Assembly: GCA_937998355.1 (NCBI GenBank) | Contig: CALLDI010000007.1 | Location: 186,001-250,000, forward strand | Direction: 5' to 3' | Source: an uncultured Eggerthella sp. | GTDB taxonomy: Bacteria > Actinomycetota > Coriobacteriia > Coriobacteriales > Eggerthellaceae | Length of the DNA stretch: 64,000 nt | Notes under the pieces: model-generated | Database searches by the model: none | Told to the model about the DNA's origin: nothing | Seen by the model: the letters and a program-made list of their open reading frames with translations, nothing else | In this document: piece after piece, positions 25,830 through 34,611 of the stretch | How positions within the stretch are numbered: position 1 is the stretch's first letter | Layout: every line of letters begins with the position of its first letter | Position numbers and translations under genes: made by a program

Positions 25830-26280
25830 GGGCCATGTCCTTTTCGGGCGCGCTGCCTAAAGAATCCGCGCTTTCGACTTTCTCGACGGGGTTTTCTTCA
25901 TTAGACACGTTTGTTCGGTCTGCATGAGCAAACAGCACAACCCCCACAATAATGATAATCGCGCCTACGACCTTACCAGAAGTTACAGGCTCGGAGAAAA
26001 ATACCAAACCCCAGACTATGCCCCAAACTATCGTTATCGCCCTATTGGAAAAAGCACTCGTTAAAGGCATCCGCTTGAGTATCTGCTGCCATCCCAGAGC
26101 ATAGACCGCCATGATCGCAAGCATCCCAAAATACCACGCGATAAAAGCAAGGCTGAAAAAGGGCTGCTCAGCAGCAAATTTACTACAAACATTACCGAAA
26201 GAATAAAATAGAAGTAATATATGCAGAATCAATAAGTATTTAAAATGGGATCCCATGGCCTCCTTATAAGGTTGACTCAC
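25822..26280 (-). CDS. SMR/DMT-type membrane protein, partner of the preceding gene
   Basis: 152 residues with four membrane helices (YLLILHILLLFYSFGNV, FIAWYFGMLAIMAVYALG, AITIVWGIVWGLVFF, VVGAIIIIVGVVLFAH) and a charged cytosolic tail of about 35 residues rich in Glu. It is of the same EmrE/ArnE-like group as its neighbour. The start is unsure: GTG 26280 lacks a ribosome site, while ATG 26256 has AAGGAGG unusually close, two bases away. No other gene overlaps its upstream side. The pair is proposed as the flippase of a lipid-linked sugar side-chain system with the genes at 27862-31921. Confidence 0.82.
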   Translation of the reverse strand: MSQPYKEAMGSHFKYLLILHILLLFYSFGNVCSKFAAEQPFFSLAFIAWYFGMLAIMAVYALGWQQILKRMPLTSAFSNRAITIVWGIVWGLVFFSEPVTSGKVVGAIIIIVGVVLFAHADRTNVSNEENPVEKVESADSLGSAPEKDMAHE

Positions 26281-26386
26281 TCACTAGACAATACTAATGG
26301 CAGTTTCCTGATTGCCGAATAAACATGATTGTTTTCTACACAATCGATCGGCCTGAGCCTCTGACAGGCCCTAGCGCACAAACCCA

Positions 26387-27667
26387 TCAATGCCCTATAT
26401 GTTTATCAAGATCATCCTCAGTAAACCAAGGAACAAGCATGCTTGACCCATCTTCCCCCACAACGTCAAGAGCCCTTGTAATTCGAAGAATCTCTTCGCG
26501 CAATTGCTCCTTAGTATCCGCCATAAGATAAATACGAGATAAAGCCTGATTGAGCGTGCTTCCCCCATCAAGAACGTCTCCTTCTTCGCGCAACTGGAGA
26601 ACACGAACCAAATAAGGAGAGTCCATCACCACATCCATCCCTTTGATACAAGAGATCGTTCCTTCGCTCAGCAAAGGAACCAGGACACAGGCGGGTTTTT
26701 CAAAACGCGGGTTGTCGTATTCTGCGATATCCCAAGGCCCAAAATCTTGACCTAATGAATACCTCAAATGCATCTCGAGTTGATCGATTTCATTTTCAGC
26801 TCGGATCAAAATAAACCCTGCTCCGCCAGTGGGCCTTAGCCCCATTTCGAAAAAGACAACTCTCCCATCAATCACAAAACCCTGCAGCATAAAACTTCCC
26901 TGTTCTATGCCGAGATCATCGATCATTCTTTGTACTGCATCATGCGCTTGATCGTAATAAAGGTCCACATACTTAGACGGAAACCAATAAAGCTGAGGCA
27001 GTGGCGCATGAGATTTCTCGACGTTTCCAAGAAACATCAATCTATCCGCAAGGGCAGACAAGCTAACCTTGCCATCTTGGACGGTAAAATACGCATAGAT
27101 ATCGTCACCTTCAAGATATTCTTCAATGATGACCTTGTTTGTAGCAGATACATCTCGAGCGTAATCGATAGCTTGCGGGAGGTCTTTTTCGTCAAAACAA
27201 ACTGAAATGCCTTTTGAACTGTAGCTATCTACGGGCTTCACGATGAAAGGGCCTCGGAGATCAGCCTCTTCAAAGCTTCCGCTATCACAAGACCGAGCCA
27301 CCAAAACGCCATTACGCAATGCGAGCTCTTTAAATCTGTCTTTATTTAGTGTCTCGGAAAATTGATCGCTATTCGCATAACAAGGCAATCCTAAACGCCG
27401 GCATAGCTCATAACCTGGAATAAGATTGTTGTCGGTCACGCCTAAAAAAACCGCGTCGGCTTTTATTTCTCTAGCTAAACCTTCGAGGGCATCTGGGTCC
27501 ATGGTGCTAATATCATATGACTCATCGGCGAGATGTTTTGCAGGGGCATCTTTTATCCAGTCCGTGACTGCAACCGTTGCTCCCATTTCATGAGCTTTCT
27601 CTATTGCGAGCTCCATCCAAGGATAAGCGCCCAGCATAAGGATCTTTTTTCCTGTAAAATCCGGCAT
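26387..27667 (-). CDS. ATP-grasp carboxylate-amine ligase (locus ligase 1)
   Basis: 426 residues. An N-terminal Rossmann-like preATP-grasp (KKILMLGAYPWMELAIEKAHEMG) is followed by the ATP-grasp core: PFIVKPVDSYSSKGISV, VIIEEYLEGDDIYAYF, the metal-binding VVFFEMGLRPTGG and a C-terminal lid domain of about 110 residues. The fold makes an acyl-phosphate and couples it to an amine or thiol. No specific substrate can be named. It is one of four stand-alone ATP-grasp ligases inside the polysaccharide locus. RBS GAGGAG. It lies divergently from the GT-C gene. Confidence 0.9.
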   Translation of the reverse strand: MPDFTGKKILMLGAYPWMELAIEKAHEMGATVAVTDWIKDAPAKHLADESYDISTMDPDALEGLAREIKADAVFLGVTDNNLIPGYELCRRLGLPCYANSDQFSETLNKDRFKELALRNGVLVARSCDSGSFEEADLRGPFIVKPVDSYSSKGISVCFDEKDLPQAIDYARDVSATNKVIIEEYLEGDDIYAYFTVQDGKVSLSALADRLMFLGNVEKSHAPLPQLYWFPSKYVDLYYDQAHDAVQRMIDDLGIEQGSFMLQGFVIDGRVVFFEMGLRPTGGAGFILIRAENEIDQLEMHLRYSLGQDFGPWDIAEYDNPRFEKPACVLVPLLSEGTISCIKGMDVVMDSPYLVRVLQLREEGDVLDGGSTLNQALSRIYLMADTKEQLREEILRITRALDVVGEDGSSMLVPWFTEDDLDKHIGH

Positions 27668-27861
27668 CGCGTCTCCTCACTCTTCAACTTCTCACCATTC
27701 AACTTCCTTTAGCGGCATTGAGCCTTTTGATGACAAGCTTTTATCTAGTCAAATAAGTACATACCTTATCATGAAAAGAAATATCTCTGTAAACTATGTC
27801 TACACGGTTGTGTGAAACGAGCCTTTATTAACCGACCCCATTAACACAACGGAAGTTATTC

Positions 27862-29730
27862 ATGAATACGAAATTCCTCTCTCATCCTTATTTGTTCGCA
27901 GCTTTCCTTGTCGCATTGTTCATGGGAGCTGTTTATCTTCTTTTCGGAACCGTGTTCGATACCATAGATGACTATAACGTCATGATGACATTGGCGGGGG
28001 AAAAGACAGGTGAACCTTATTGGCAGCTAACCTTCTATAGCCCCTGTCTTTCTTGGGCTATCTCATTGCTTTACCAGCTAAACAACAGTGTTCAATGGTA
28101 TTCATTGATCGAGATCGCAATGATCTACTCAAGCCTTGTGGTCATCTTTGCAAGATTATTCATCGCAGCGAAAAAAGTTACTATCCCCATCGCAGTATCC
28201 ATTATATTGTCTGCTGTATTTTTCATTATTTTCTTTATGTACCCCGTACAACGCATGCAGTTTACCGCAACCTCGGCATTGCTTGGCACAGCCGCTGTCT
28301 CAATTATCTGCAGCATTGACCTAACCAGCAAAGACAGCAATAAAACCCTTACCAAACAATTAGCCTGGAGTGTATTCTTCATGTTCCTTTGCTTCGCGGA
28401 GCGTCTTTCAGCTGGATACTGCTTGCTTGTTTTCTGGACTATAGCGCTTGCATTCAAATGGTTTTCGAAAACTCCGCGACCGCAAAGAAGAAAAAAGAAG
28501 CGCAAGATTTTACTCGCTTTTGCTGCAGGGGTTGTACTTTGCGGCTCACTATATATCACCGACTTCACCATCCGACATACGGGTGATAATGCAAACTATA
28601 TGGAATACAACGAATATAGAGCTGCTTTCCAAGACTATCCAAAACCTTCTTACGATCAGGCAAAAGAGCTTTATGATTCGATCGGCTGGGGAGAAGAGGT
28701 CTACGATCTCGCTGCGTCCGTATCCTATCTTGATGAATCAATAAACAAGGACAGCCTAAAAACCATTGCCGAATCAGAAGAGTATCAAGAGGTACAACCT
28801 GGACTATATGGAGCAATTAAGCTCGGTGTTCGCCTGTTAGTTACAAACAACGAAGCCAAGGGTATGTTCATTGCACTCGTTGGCTTACTGCTCGCGATTT
28901 TGTTCGTCATACGCTCAACTTGGAAGCGGAATAAAGCCGCAGCAAAACAAACGCTCCTTAAAACACTTGTTTTTCTTTTCCTATCGGTGATCCTAGCTTT
29001 CTATCTTTGTCTTGAAGGCCGCTTTCCGCTTCGCAGTTTTCAATGTATCTCGATTCCGCTAAGCACGATTTTGCTGATTTTGCTTTTAAACATTGCAAGT
29101 TCTCCTGAAATAAAGTCGCCGACTGAAGTGGTTTCGTCTGAAATCCAGATCAAAGACTCTGCGCGCGAATCTTCTCTAAAACTTCTTGCGTATACGATTC
29201 TGATCCTTTCACTTGGAGCTAGTTGCTATATTTGTCAAGCGTACGTAAAAGAGCTTCATGCTAAAAGAGATTCAGCTTCTCTATACAAAATGGCGCAGGT
29301 CGAATCGTATGCCATCTCAAACCCGGATAAAGTATTTGTCTATGATTTTTCCATTGCGAACAGCGCAAACGCCTACGACCCTTTCAGAATCCATCCCGAA
29401 GGGCTTACAAATCTGATCATATCCGGCGGAAGCTATACATATACTGGAGCCTTTTATGATCAACTTGAGGAAAACGGACTCTCTGACCTTTATGGTGAAA
29501 GCCTTCTTGACGACAATGTCTACTACATATCGAAGAACAATAGTTCGCATATGGCGAACGTTACGAACTATCTCGATTCGAGAGTCGCACACGTAAGCAC
29601 AGAAAAAGTCGAGCCTCTCACAAAAAATATCTCAGTTTTTAAGTATTTGCCATATTCTTTTCAAGACGAATCAACACCGTCAGAAAACGCAGATGAAAAT
29701 AATCTAGCCAGCGATGATGAAGTACAATAA
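27862..29730 (+). CDS. Multi-pass GT-C-like membrane glycosyltransferase
   Basis: 622 residues with about eleven hydrophobic segments, including an N-terminal one at LFAAFLVALFMGAVYLLFG. The first outer loop contains DTIDDYNVMM, an acidic pair at the place where GT-C enzymes keep the catalytic aspartates, and an aromatic segment follows. A large soluble loop (roughly 460-600) is predicted outside the membrane. Such proteins receive sugar from polyprenyl-phosphate and pass it to a glycan or wall polymer. It begins a three-gene plus-strand operon (GT-C, ATP-grasp, polyprenyl GT2). The A+T content is much higher than in the flanking core genes, consistent with transfer. Confidence 0.8.
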   Translation: MNTKFLSHPYLFAAFLVALFMGAVYLLFGTVFDTIDDYNVMMTLAGEKTGEPYWQLTFYSPCLSWAISLLYQLNNSVQWYSLIEIAMIYSSLVVIFARLFIAAKKVTIPIAVSIILSAVFFIIFFMYPVQRMQFTATSALLGTAAVSIICSIDLTSKDSNKTLTKQLAWSVFFMFLCFAERLSAGYCLLVFWTIALAFKWFSKTPRPQRRKKKRKILLAFAAGVVLCGSLYITDFTIRHTGDNANYMEYNEYRAAFQDYPKPSYDQAKELYDSIGWGEEVYDLAASVSYLDESINKDSLKTIAESEEYQEVQPGLYGAIKLGVRLLVTNNEAKGMFIALVGLLLAILFVIRSTWKRNKAAAKQTLLKTLVFLFLSVILAFYLCLEGRFPLRSFQCISIPLSTILLILLLNIASSPEIKSPTEVVSSEIQIKDSARESSLKLLAYTILILSLGASCYICQAYVKELHAKRDSASLYKMAQVESYAISNPDKVFVYDFSIANSANAYDPFRIHPEGLTNLIISGGSYTYTGAFYDQLEENGLSDLYGESLLDDNVYYISKNNSSHMANVTNYLDSRVAHVSTEKVEPLTKNISVFKYLPYSFQDESTPSENADENNLASDDEVQ

Positions 29731-29804
29731 TAAAGACTGCAGCCGCATATAACTCGTTTTTGATTGCCCTGCAAAGAATCTGCAATTTAGAGGTGAACGA
29801 ACTC

Positions 29805-30965
29805 GTGAAAAAAATCGCCATAATCGGTGCCTCCCATTTCCAGCAGCCATTGATTGAGGCGGCCAAAAAACGCGGTATCGAAACACACGTTTTTGCATGG
29901 AAGTGTGGCGATATCGGTGAAAAAACTAGCGATTTCTTTTATCCGATCAGCATTACTGAAAAAGAACAGATCGCACAAAAATGTGCTGAAATTGGCGTAG
30001 ACGGAGTCTGCACCATAGCATCTGATCTTGGCAATATCACGGTCTCCTATGTCGCCGACAAGCTAGGTCTCGTAAGCAACAGCGTGAACACGGTGGATCG
30101 CACAACGAATAAAGCGAAGATGCGTAAGTCCTTTGCGAAAAACGGAGACCCCTCTCCGAAGAGTGTTGCCTATCATTCTGGAAGCGAAATTGATATTTCA
30201 GGCCTTCGTTTCCCCTTGATAGTAAAACCAGCCGACCGTTCGGGAAGCCGAGGAGTTACAAAGGTAAAAAACGAATCAGAGCTCTTGGAGGCGATAAAGC
30301 TTGCTCTTGATGAATCCTTTGGAAACACGGTGATGATAGAAGAATTCGCAGAAGGCGATGAATACAGCGTTGAATTCATTTCATGGGAAGGAAAGCACTA
30401 TCCACTAGCTATTACGAAAAAATATACTACAGGCGCACCGGACTTCATTGAAACTGCTCATACTATTCCGGGCGACCTCGATCAATCTCTTGAGAAGAAA
30501 GTGCTTGACGTTGTTAAACAAGCACTGGACCATTTAGGCGTAGAATACGGTGCCTCGCATTCTGAACTAAAAATAGACAGAGCCAATGATAACCGCATAA
30601 ACATCATCGAGATCGGAAGCCGCATGGGAGGAGACTGTATAGGGAGTCATCTAGTCAAACTGGCAACTGATTATGATTTTGTAGATGCAGTCATCGATAT
30701 TTCTTTAGGAATAAAACCTCCTTTGCCGTGTGAAGAAGGATGCCAAAAGACACTCGAATCAAAGCGATGCTCCGGAATCAGATTTCTTTTCGACGAGGCC
30801 GACCTCGATGTTCTTAAAAGGATAGAGGCGGACGACCGTATAACTATAGAATATGAAAGCCCTGTGGAGTCTATAGGCGACAAGGTTCGAGACAGTTCAA
30901 CACGCCATGGATACTGCATATTTACCGCTCCCTCGTTTGAGACAGCGTCGCTTTACGCCAGATAG
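29805..30965 (+). CDS. ATP-grasp ligase (locus ligase 2)
   Basis: 386 residues from GTG 29805 (VKKIAIIGASH), which has AGAGGTGA eight bases before it. Domain order is preATP-grasp (IGASHFQQPLIEAAKKRGIETHVF), ATP-grasp core with PLIVKPADRSGSRGVTKV, VMIEEFAEGDEYSVEF, and metal site NIIEIGSRMGGD, then a C-terminal region containing CEEGC. It most resembles carboxylate-amine ligases of the carbamoyl-phosphate-synthase-like set and the PurT/PurK outline. Its position between a GT-C and a polyprenyl glycosyltransferase suggests it modifies the sugar handled by these enzymes, which is inference. Confidence 0.9.
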   Translation: MKKIAIIGASHFQQPLIEAAKKRGIETHVFAWKCGDIGEKTSDFFYPISITEKEQIAQKCAEIGVDGVCTIASDLGNITVSYVADKLGLVSNSVNTVDRTTNKAKMRKSFAKNGDPSPKSVAYHSGSEIDISGLRFPLIVKPADRSGSRGVTKVKNESELLEAIKLALDESFGNTVMIEEFAEGDEYSVEFISWEGKHYPLAITKKYTTGAPDFIETAHTIPGDLDQSLEKKVLDVVKQALDHLGVEYGASHSELKIDRANDNRINIIEIGSRMGGDCIGSHLVKLATDYDFVDAVIDISLGIKPPLPCEEGCQKTLESKRCSGIRFLFDEADLDVLKRIEADDRITIEYESPVESIGDKVRDSSTRHGYCIFTAPSFETASLYAR

Positions 30966-30997
30966 CCTTTGTTGAAAGTTTGCACAAGGAAAGAAAA

Positions 30998-31921
30998 ATG
31001 ACCATCAAACCTCTCATCAGTTTCGTCATCCCTTGCTATAGAAGCCAAAACACCGTAGGTTTCGTTATTTCAGAGATCGACTCTGTAATGCTAGACCGGG
31101 CAAGCAAATATGAGTATGAGATCATCGCAGTCGTTGATGGCTCTCCTGATGATGTGTTCTCTGTTCTTAAAAATATCGCCGAAACCAACAAGCACGTAAA
31201 GGTTATAAATTTTGCACGCAACTTCGGCCAAACCAATGCTCGTATGGCTGGCTACAATTTCGCAAAAGGTGATTATATCGTTACGCTTGATGACGATGGT
31301 CAGTGCCCCACAGCTGAAGTTGACTTGCTACTTGAACCTCTTCAATCAGGAAAAGACCTCGCAGTAGCAAAGTACCCGCATAAAACTCAAAGCTGGTTCA
31401 AAAACTTTGGGAGCAAATTGAATGGCATGATGGGCGAAAAAGTAATTGGGATGCCTAAGGGATTTGAAATGTCAAATTTCTTTGCCTTTAATAAATTTCT
31501 AAGAGACGAGATCATAAAATACGATAATCCGTACCCCTACTTAGGTGGCTTGTTTTTTAGAAGCACGAACGCTGCTGTCAATGTACCAATGGAAGAACGA
31601 GAGAGAGTCGACGGCGAATCAACTTATTCATTCTCGAAGATGCTCCGTGTCTGGATGAATGGGTTTACAAGCTTTTCCCTTAAGCCATTACGACTCTGCT
31701 ACACTGCAGCAATCGTCTTTTTTGTTTTCTGTGTTATCTCGGCCGTTCTTGGCTTTGTCTTCAATAATGGGTTTTGGCTCATCGCCTCATGCATTACTTT
31801 TGTTGGAGCATCAATAACGGCTCTTATGGGCGTGCAGGGCGAATATCTCGGTAGATTGTTTATCGGCGACAACAAATCTCCGCAATTTGTCGTACATGAT
31901 GCTGTCAACCTCGAAGAATAG
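30998..31921 (+). CDS. Polyprenyl-phosphate glycosyltransferase (GT2, GtrB/ArnC-like)
   Basis: 307 residues from ATG 30998, preceded by AAGGAAAG. A GT-A domain with FVIPCYRSQNTV, VVDGSPDD, FARNFGQTNARMAGY and the DDDGQ catalytic/metal motif is followed by two C-terminal membrane helices (AAIVFFVFCVISAVLGFVF, LIASCITFVGASITALMG) and the QGEYLGRLF amphipathic end. These features mark enzymes that load a sugar from its nucleotide form onto undecaprenyl phosphate at the inner face. With the SMR pair at 25.5-26.3 kb and the GT-C at 27.9 kb it forms a three-component side-chain glycosylation set. Confidence 0.93.
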   Translation: MTIKPLISFVIPCYRSQNTVGFVISEIDSVMLDRASKYEYEIIAVVDGSPDDVFSVLKNIAETNKHVKVINFARNFGQTNARMAGYNFAKGDYIVTLDDDGQCPTAEVDLLLEPLQSGKDLAVAKYPHKTQSWFKNFGSKLNGMMGEKVIGMPKGFEMSNFFAFNKFLRDEIIKYDNPYPYLGGLFFRSTNAAVNVPMEERERVDGESTYSFSKMLRVWMNGFTSFSLKPLRLCYTAAIVFFVFCVISAVLGFVFNNGFWLIASCITFVGASITALMGVQGEYLGRLFIGDNKSPQFVVHDAVNLEE

Positions 31922-32008
31922 TTCTGCATAGCGAGTTATCGATCGTTTGCTTCTTAACCCTCAGGTAAAACTCGCCTTGGTCTTCTCTACCGAATTAAGA
32001 GATGAGTG

Positions 32009-33130
32009 CTATTGCGCGTTGTTTTTCACGATATCGCAGATCCGATCGACATCCTCAAGGGCTAGATCAGCATACATGGGCAACGTTAGAACACGATCTG
32101 CAGCATCTCTCGCAATAGGGGTATTAAAGGAATCGTAATCGCCTCTATAGCAATCAGCGTCAGTAACAAGTGGATAAAAATACTTGCGCGCTACGATATC
32201 GCGATCGAACAGCGCTTGAGCAACCATATCTCTTGAGGTGCCGAACTCGTCTTCAAAGACGATCGGCATATAGATATAATTGTGCTCTTCATCAGCGTTG
32301 GGACGAATGATACGTAAGCCTTTAACTCCGTCCAAGTTGTCGAAATACCGCTCAGCTATAGTCTTGCGTTTGGAGATCTCCTCATCCACATGGCGCAAAT
32401 TGCAAATGCCCATAGAAGCGGTAAATTCATTCATCTTTGCATTGCCACCAGGGTAAACGACCCTTTCCGCACTCGCGATCCCAAAATTACGCCATTGAGA
32501 AAGCGCTTTAGAAAGTTGGTCGGAGTTATGTGCTATAGCTCCGCCTTCAATAGAATTAAAAACCTTCGATGCATGAAAGCTGAACATGCTTGCGTCCCCG
32601 AAATTCCCTACGGAAATTCCGTTCTTCTTCGTTCCGAACGCATGCGCCGCATCATATATGACCTTTAGATCATACTTGTCGGCAATTTGCTGGATCTCTT
32701 CGACATCGCAAATATTTCCGTATACATGAACAGGAAGAATAGCACAAGTCTTATCAGTAATAAGAGCTTCGATCTTCGACGGATCCATAGTAAAGTCGTC
32801 GGACTTGATATCGACAAAAACAGGCTTATAGCCCCTGCGCACTATAGCATTAGTTGTCGATACGAACGTATAAGGCGTCGTGATTATCTCATTGCGCCCG
32901 TCAGCCTTAAGATCCAAAGCATCTAATAGGCATTCAAGAGCAGAATGGCCATTCACGAAAAGCTGTATCGCGGGCACGTCTAAATACTGCTCTAATGCTT
33001 CGGTAAATTGTTGATGCTTTGCGCCGCCATTCGAGAGCATGTGTGTTTCCCATAATGGCCTGATCTCTTCACAATACTCTTCAAATGAAGGCATCGAAGA
33101 CCTTGTCACCATTATCTTCTTATCGCTCAT
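32009..33130 (-). CDS. DegT/DnrJ/EryC1/StrS-family sugar aminotransferase, VioA/FdtB-like
   Basis: 373 residues starting at ATG 33130. PLP fold type I: NGHSALECLLDALDL, TTPYTFVSTTNAIVRRG, YDAAHAFG, and the Schiff-base lysine in FSFHASKVFNSIEGGA. The overall wording resembles dTDP-4-keto-6-deoxyhexose 3- or 4-aminotransferases such as VioA. It would transfer an amino group from glutamate to a ketosugar, and it differs from the WecE homologue at 52313-53440, so the locus may make two aminosugars. It lies downstream of the UDP-sugar dehydrogenase gene on the same strand. Confidence 0.9.
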   Translation of the reverse strand: MSDKKIMVTRSSMPSFEEYCEEIRPLWETHMLSNGGAKHQQFTEALEQYLDVPAIQLFVNGHSALECLLDALDLKADGRNEIITTPYTFVSTTNAIVRRGYKPVFVDIKSDDFTMDPSKIEALITDKTCAILPVHVYGNICDVEEIQQIADKYDLKVIYDAAHAFGTKKNGISVGNFGDASMFSFHASKVFNSIEGGAIAHNSDQLSKALSQWRNFGIASAERVVYPGGNAKMNEFTASMGICNLRHVDEEISKRKTIAERYFDNLDGVKGLRIIRPNADEEHNYIYMPIVFEDEFGTSRDMVAQALFDRDIVARKYFYPLVTDADCYRGDYDSFNTPIARDAADRVLTLPMYADLALEDVDRICDIVKNNAQ

Positions 33131-33280
33131 CAGACAGAGACTCTTCCTCTTAACACGCAAACATCGCTCAACAAAACGAACTATTGCTGTCAACAGCCGA
33201 TCACAACCCATGTCGGCCATGCTGCGGTTTGATTATACCAGCACCCTTCCCTTGCACGAACAAGAAAGAACCGGGGCCCA

Positions 33281-34501
33281 TCAGTCACGCCTGAAAAGAT
33301 CGCGAGTGAACACCTTGTCTGCTACATCATCGAGTTCTTCATCCCAGCGATTAGCGATGATGAGCGCACACTTATTCTTGAATTCTTGCAGATCCTGGAC
33401 GACTTTCGACTCGTGCAATTCCGCACTATCTAGCGTTGGTTCATATACGACAACTGTGATTCCTTTTGCCTTGATACGCTTCATGATTCCCTGAATCGAA
33501 CTTGCGCGGAAGTTATCGGAGCCTGTCTTCATCGTAAGGCGGTAAATCCCCACTATGGGCTTTTCAGCTCCTTCGCGAGCAAGCCTTTCAATCCTATCGG
33601 CAACTTCATCGGCAATATAGTCCTTGCGCGTACGATTGCTCTCCACAATAGCCCCTATGAGATTCTGAGGAACATCCTGATAATTCGCAAGAAGCTGTTT
33701 AGTGTCTTTGGGGAGACAGTAACCCCCGTAGCCAAAGGAAGGATTATTGTAATGGGATCCGATTCGCGGATCGAGTCCTACACCCTCGATGATAGAAGCG
33801 GCATCAAGGCCCCTCACGCTCGCATATGTGTCAAGCTCATTGAAGAATGCGACTCTGAGTGCCAAATAGGTGTTCGCAAACAGCTTAACCGCTTCTGCTT
33901 CAGTTGCGCGAATGATGAGTGTTGGAATGTCTTTTTTGAGCGCGCCTTCTTTGAGCAACTCCGCAAAAAGTTCTGCCTTTTTCAAAAGCTCGCTATGATA
34001 TCCAGATTCGCTCGGCACGCCGACGATAATGCGCGAAGGATACAAATTGTCATAGAGAGCATGGCCCTCTCGCAGAAACTCGGGGCTGAACAGAATCTTC
34101 GCTCGCGGATATTTTTCCAGCAATACTTTCGTATATCCGACTGGCACCGTAGATTTTATTATCATCGTTGCATCTTCATTTTGTGCCAGCACGGACTCGA
34201 TAACACTCTCGACGAGCGCGGTATTGAAGAAATTCTTGTCTGGGTCGTAATTTGTCGGGGTAGCGATCACAACTAGGTCTGCATCACGATAAGCTGAATC
34301 AAGATCCGTCGTCGCTTTGAGATCGAGATTCGCATTTGCAAGGTATTCTTCTATCTCTGGGTCCTTTATGGGAGATATGCCTGCATTGATGTTCGCAACT
34401 TTGTCCTCAAGCACATCAGTAGCAATAACGCTATTATTCTGGGCAAGCAAAACAGCAATGGACAGACCAACATATCCTGTTCCTGCAACAACGATATTCA
34501 C
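33281..34501 (-). CDS. UDP-glucose/UDP-sugar 6-dehydrogenase
   Basis: 406 residues from GTG 34501, preferred because CGGAGCTC precedes it and because it gives VNIVVAGTGYVGLS as N-terminus. The catalytic cysteine is in FGYGGYCLPKD, the glutamate and lysine motifs are in SPEFLREG and FANTYLALRVAFFNEL. The length (about 400) matches the short streptococcal form. It oxidises a UDP-hexose to the uronate with two NAD+; UDP-glucuronate is the default guess. The carboxylate it makes is a possible acceptor for amide-forming ATP-grasp ligases in the same locus. Confidence 0.93.
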   Translation of the reverse strand: MNIVVAGTGYVGLSIAVLLAQNNSVIATDVLEDKVANINAGISPIKDPEIEEYLANANLDLKATTDLDSAYRDADLVVIATPTNYDPDKNFFNTALVESVIESVLAQNEDATMIIKSTVPVGYTKVLLEKYPRAKILFSPEFLREGHALYDNLYPSRIIVGVPSESGYHSELLKKAELFAELLKEGALKKDIPTLIIRATEAEAVKLFANTYLALRVAFFNELDTYASVRGLDAASIIEGVGLDPRIGSHYNNPSFGYGGYCLPKDTKQLLANYQDVPQNLIGAIVESNRTRKDYIADEVADRIERLAREGAEKPIVGIYRLTMKTGSDNFRASSIQGIMKRIKAKGITVVVYEPTLDSAELHESKVVQDLQEFKNKCALIIANRWDEELDDVADKVFTRDLFRRD

Positions 34502-34611
34502 ATGAGCTCCGTTCAGTAAATGACTCATATACCAATATAGGACAACAAGCTCGGGCGTGCCCGATAAGATGCGAATAACTATCTACAGCACAGCAAAGCC
34601 AAATAAAAGCC

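Noticed and set aside
25476..26280. Multidrug efflux function for the SMR pair
   Set aside because: Size and fold allow it, but the setting among lipid-linked glycosyltransferases favours a sugar-lipid flippase; kept only as an alternative in the entries.
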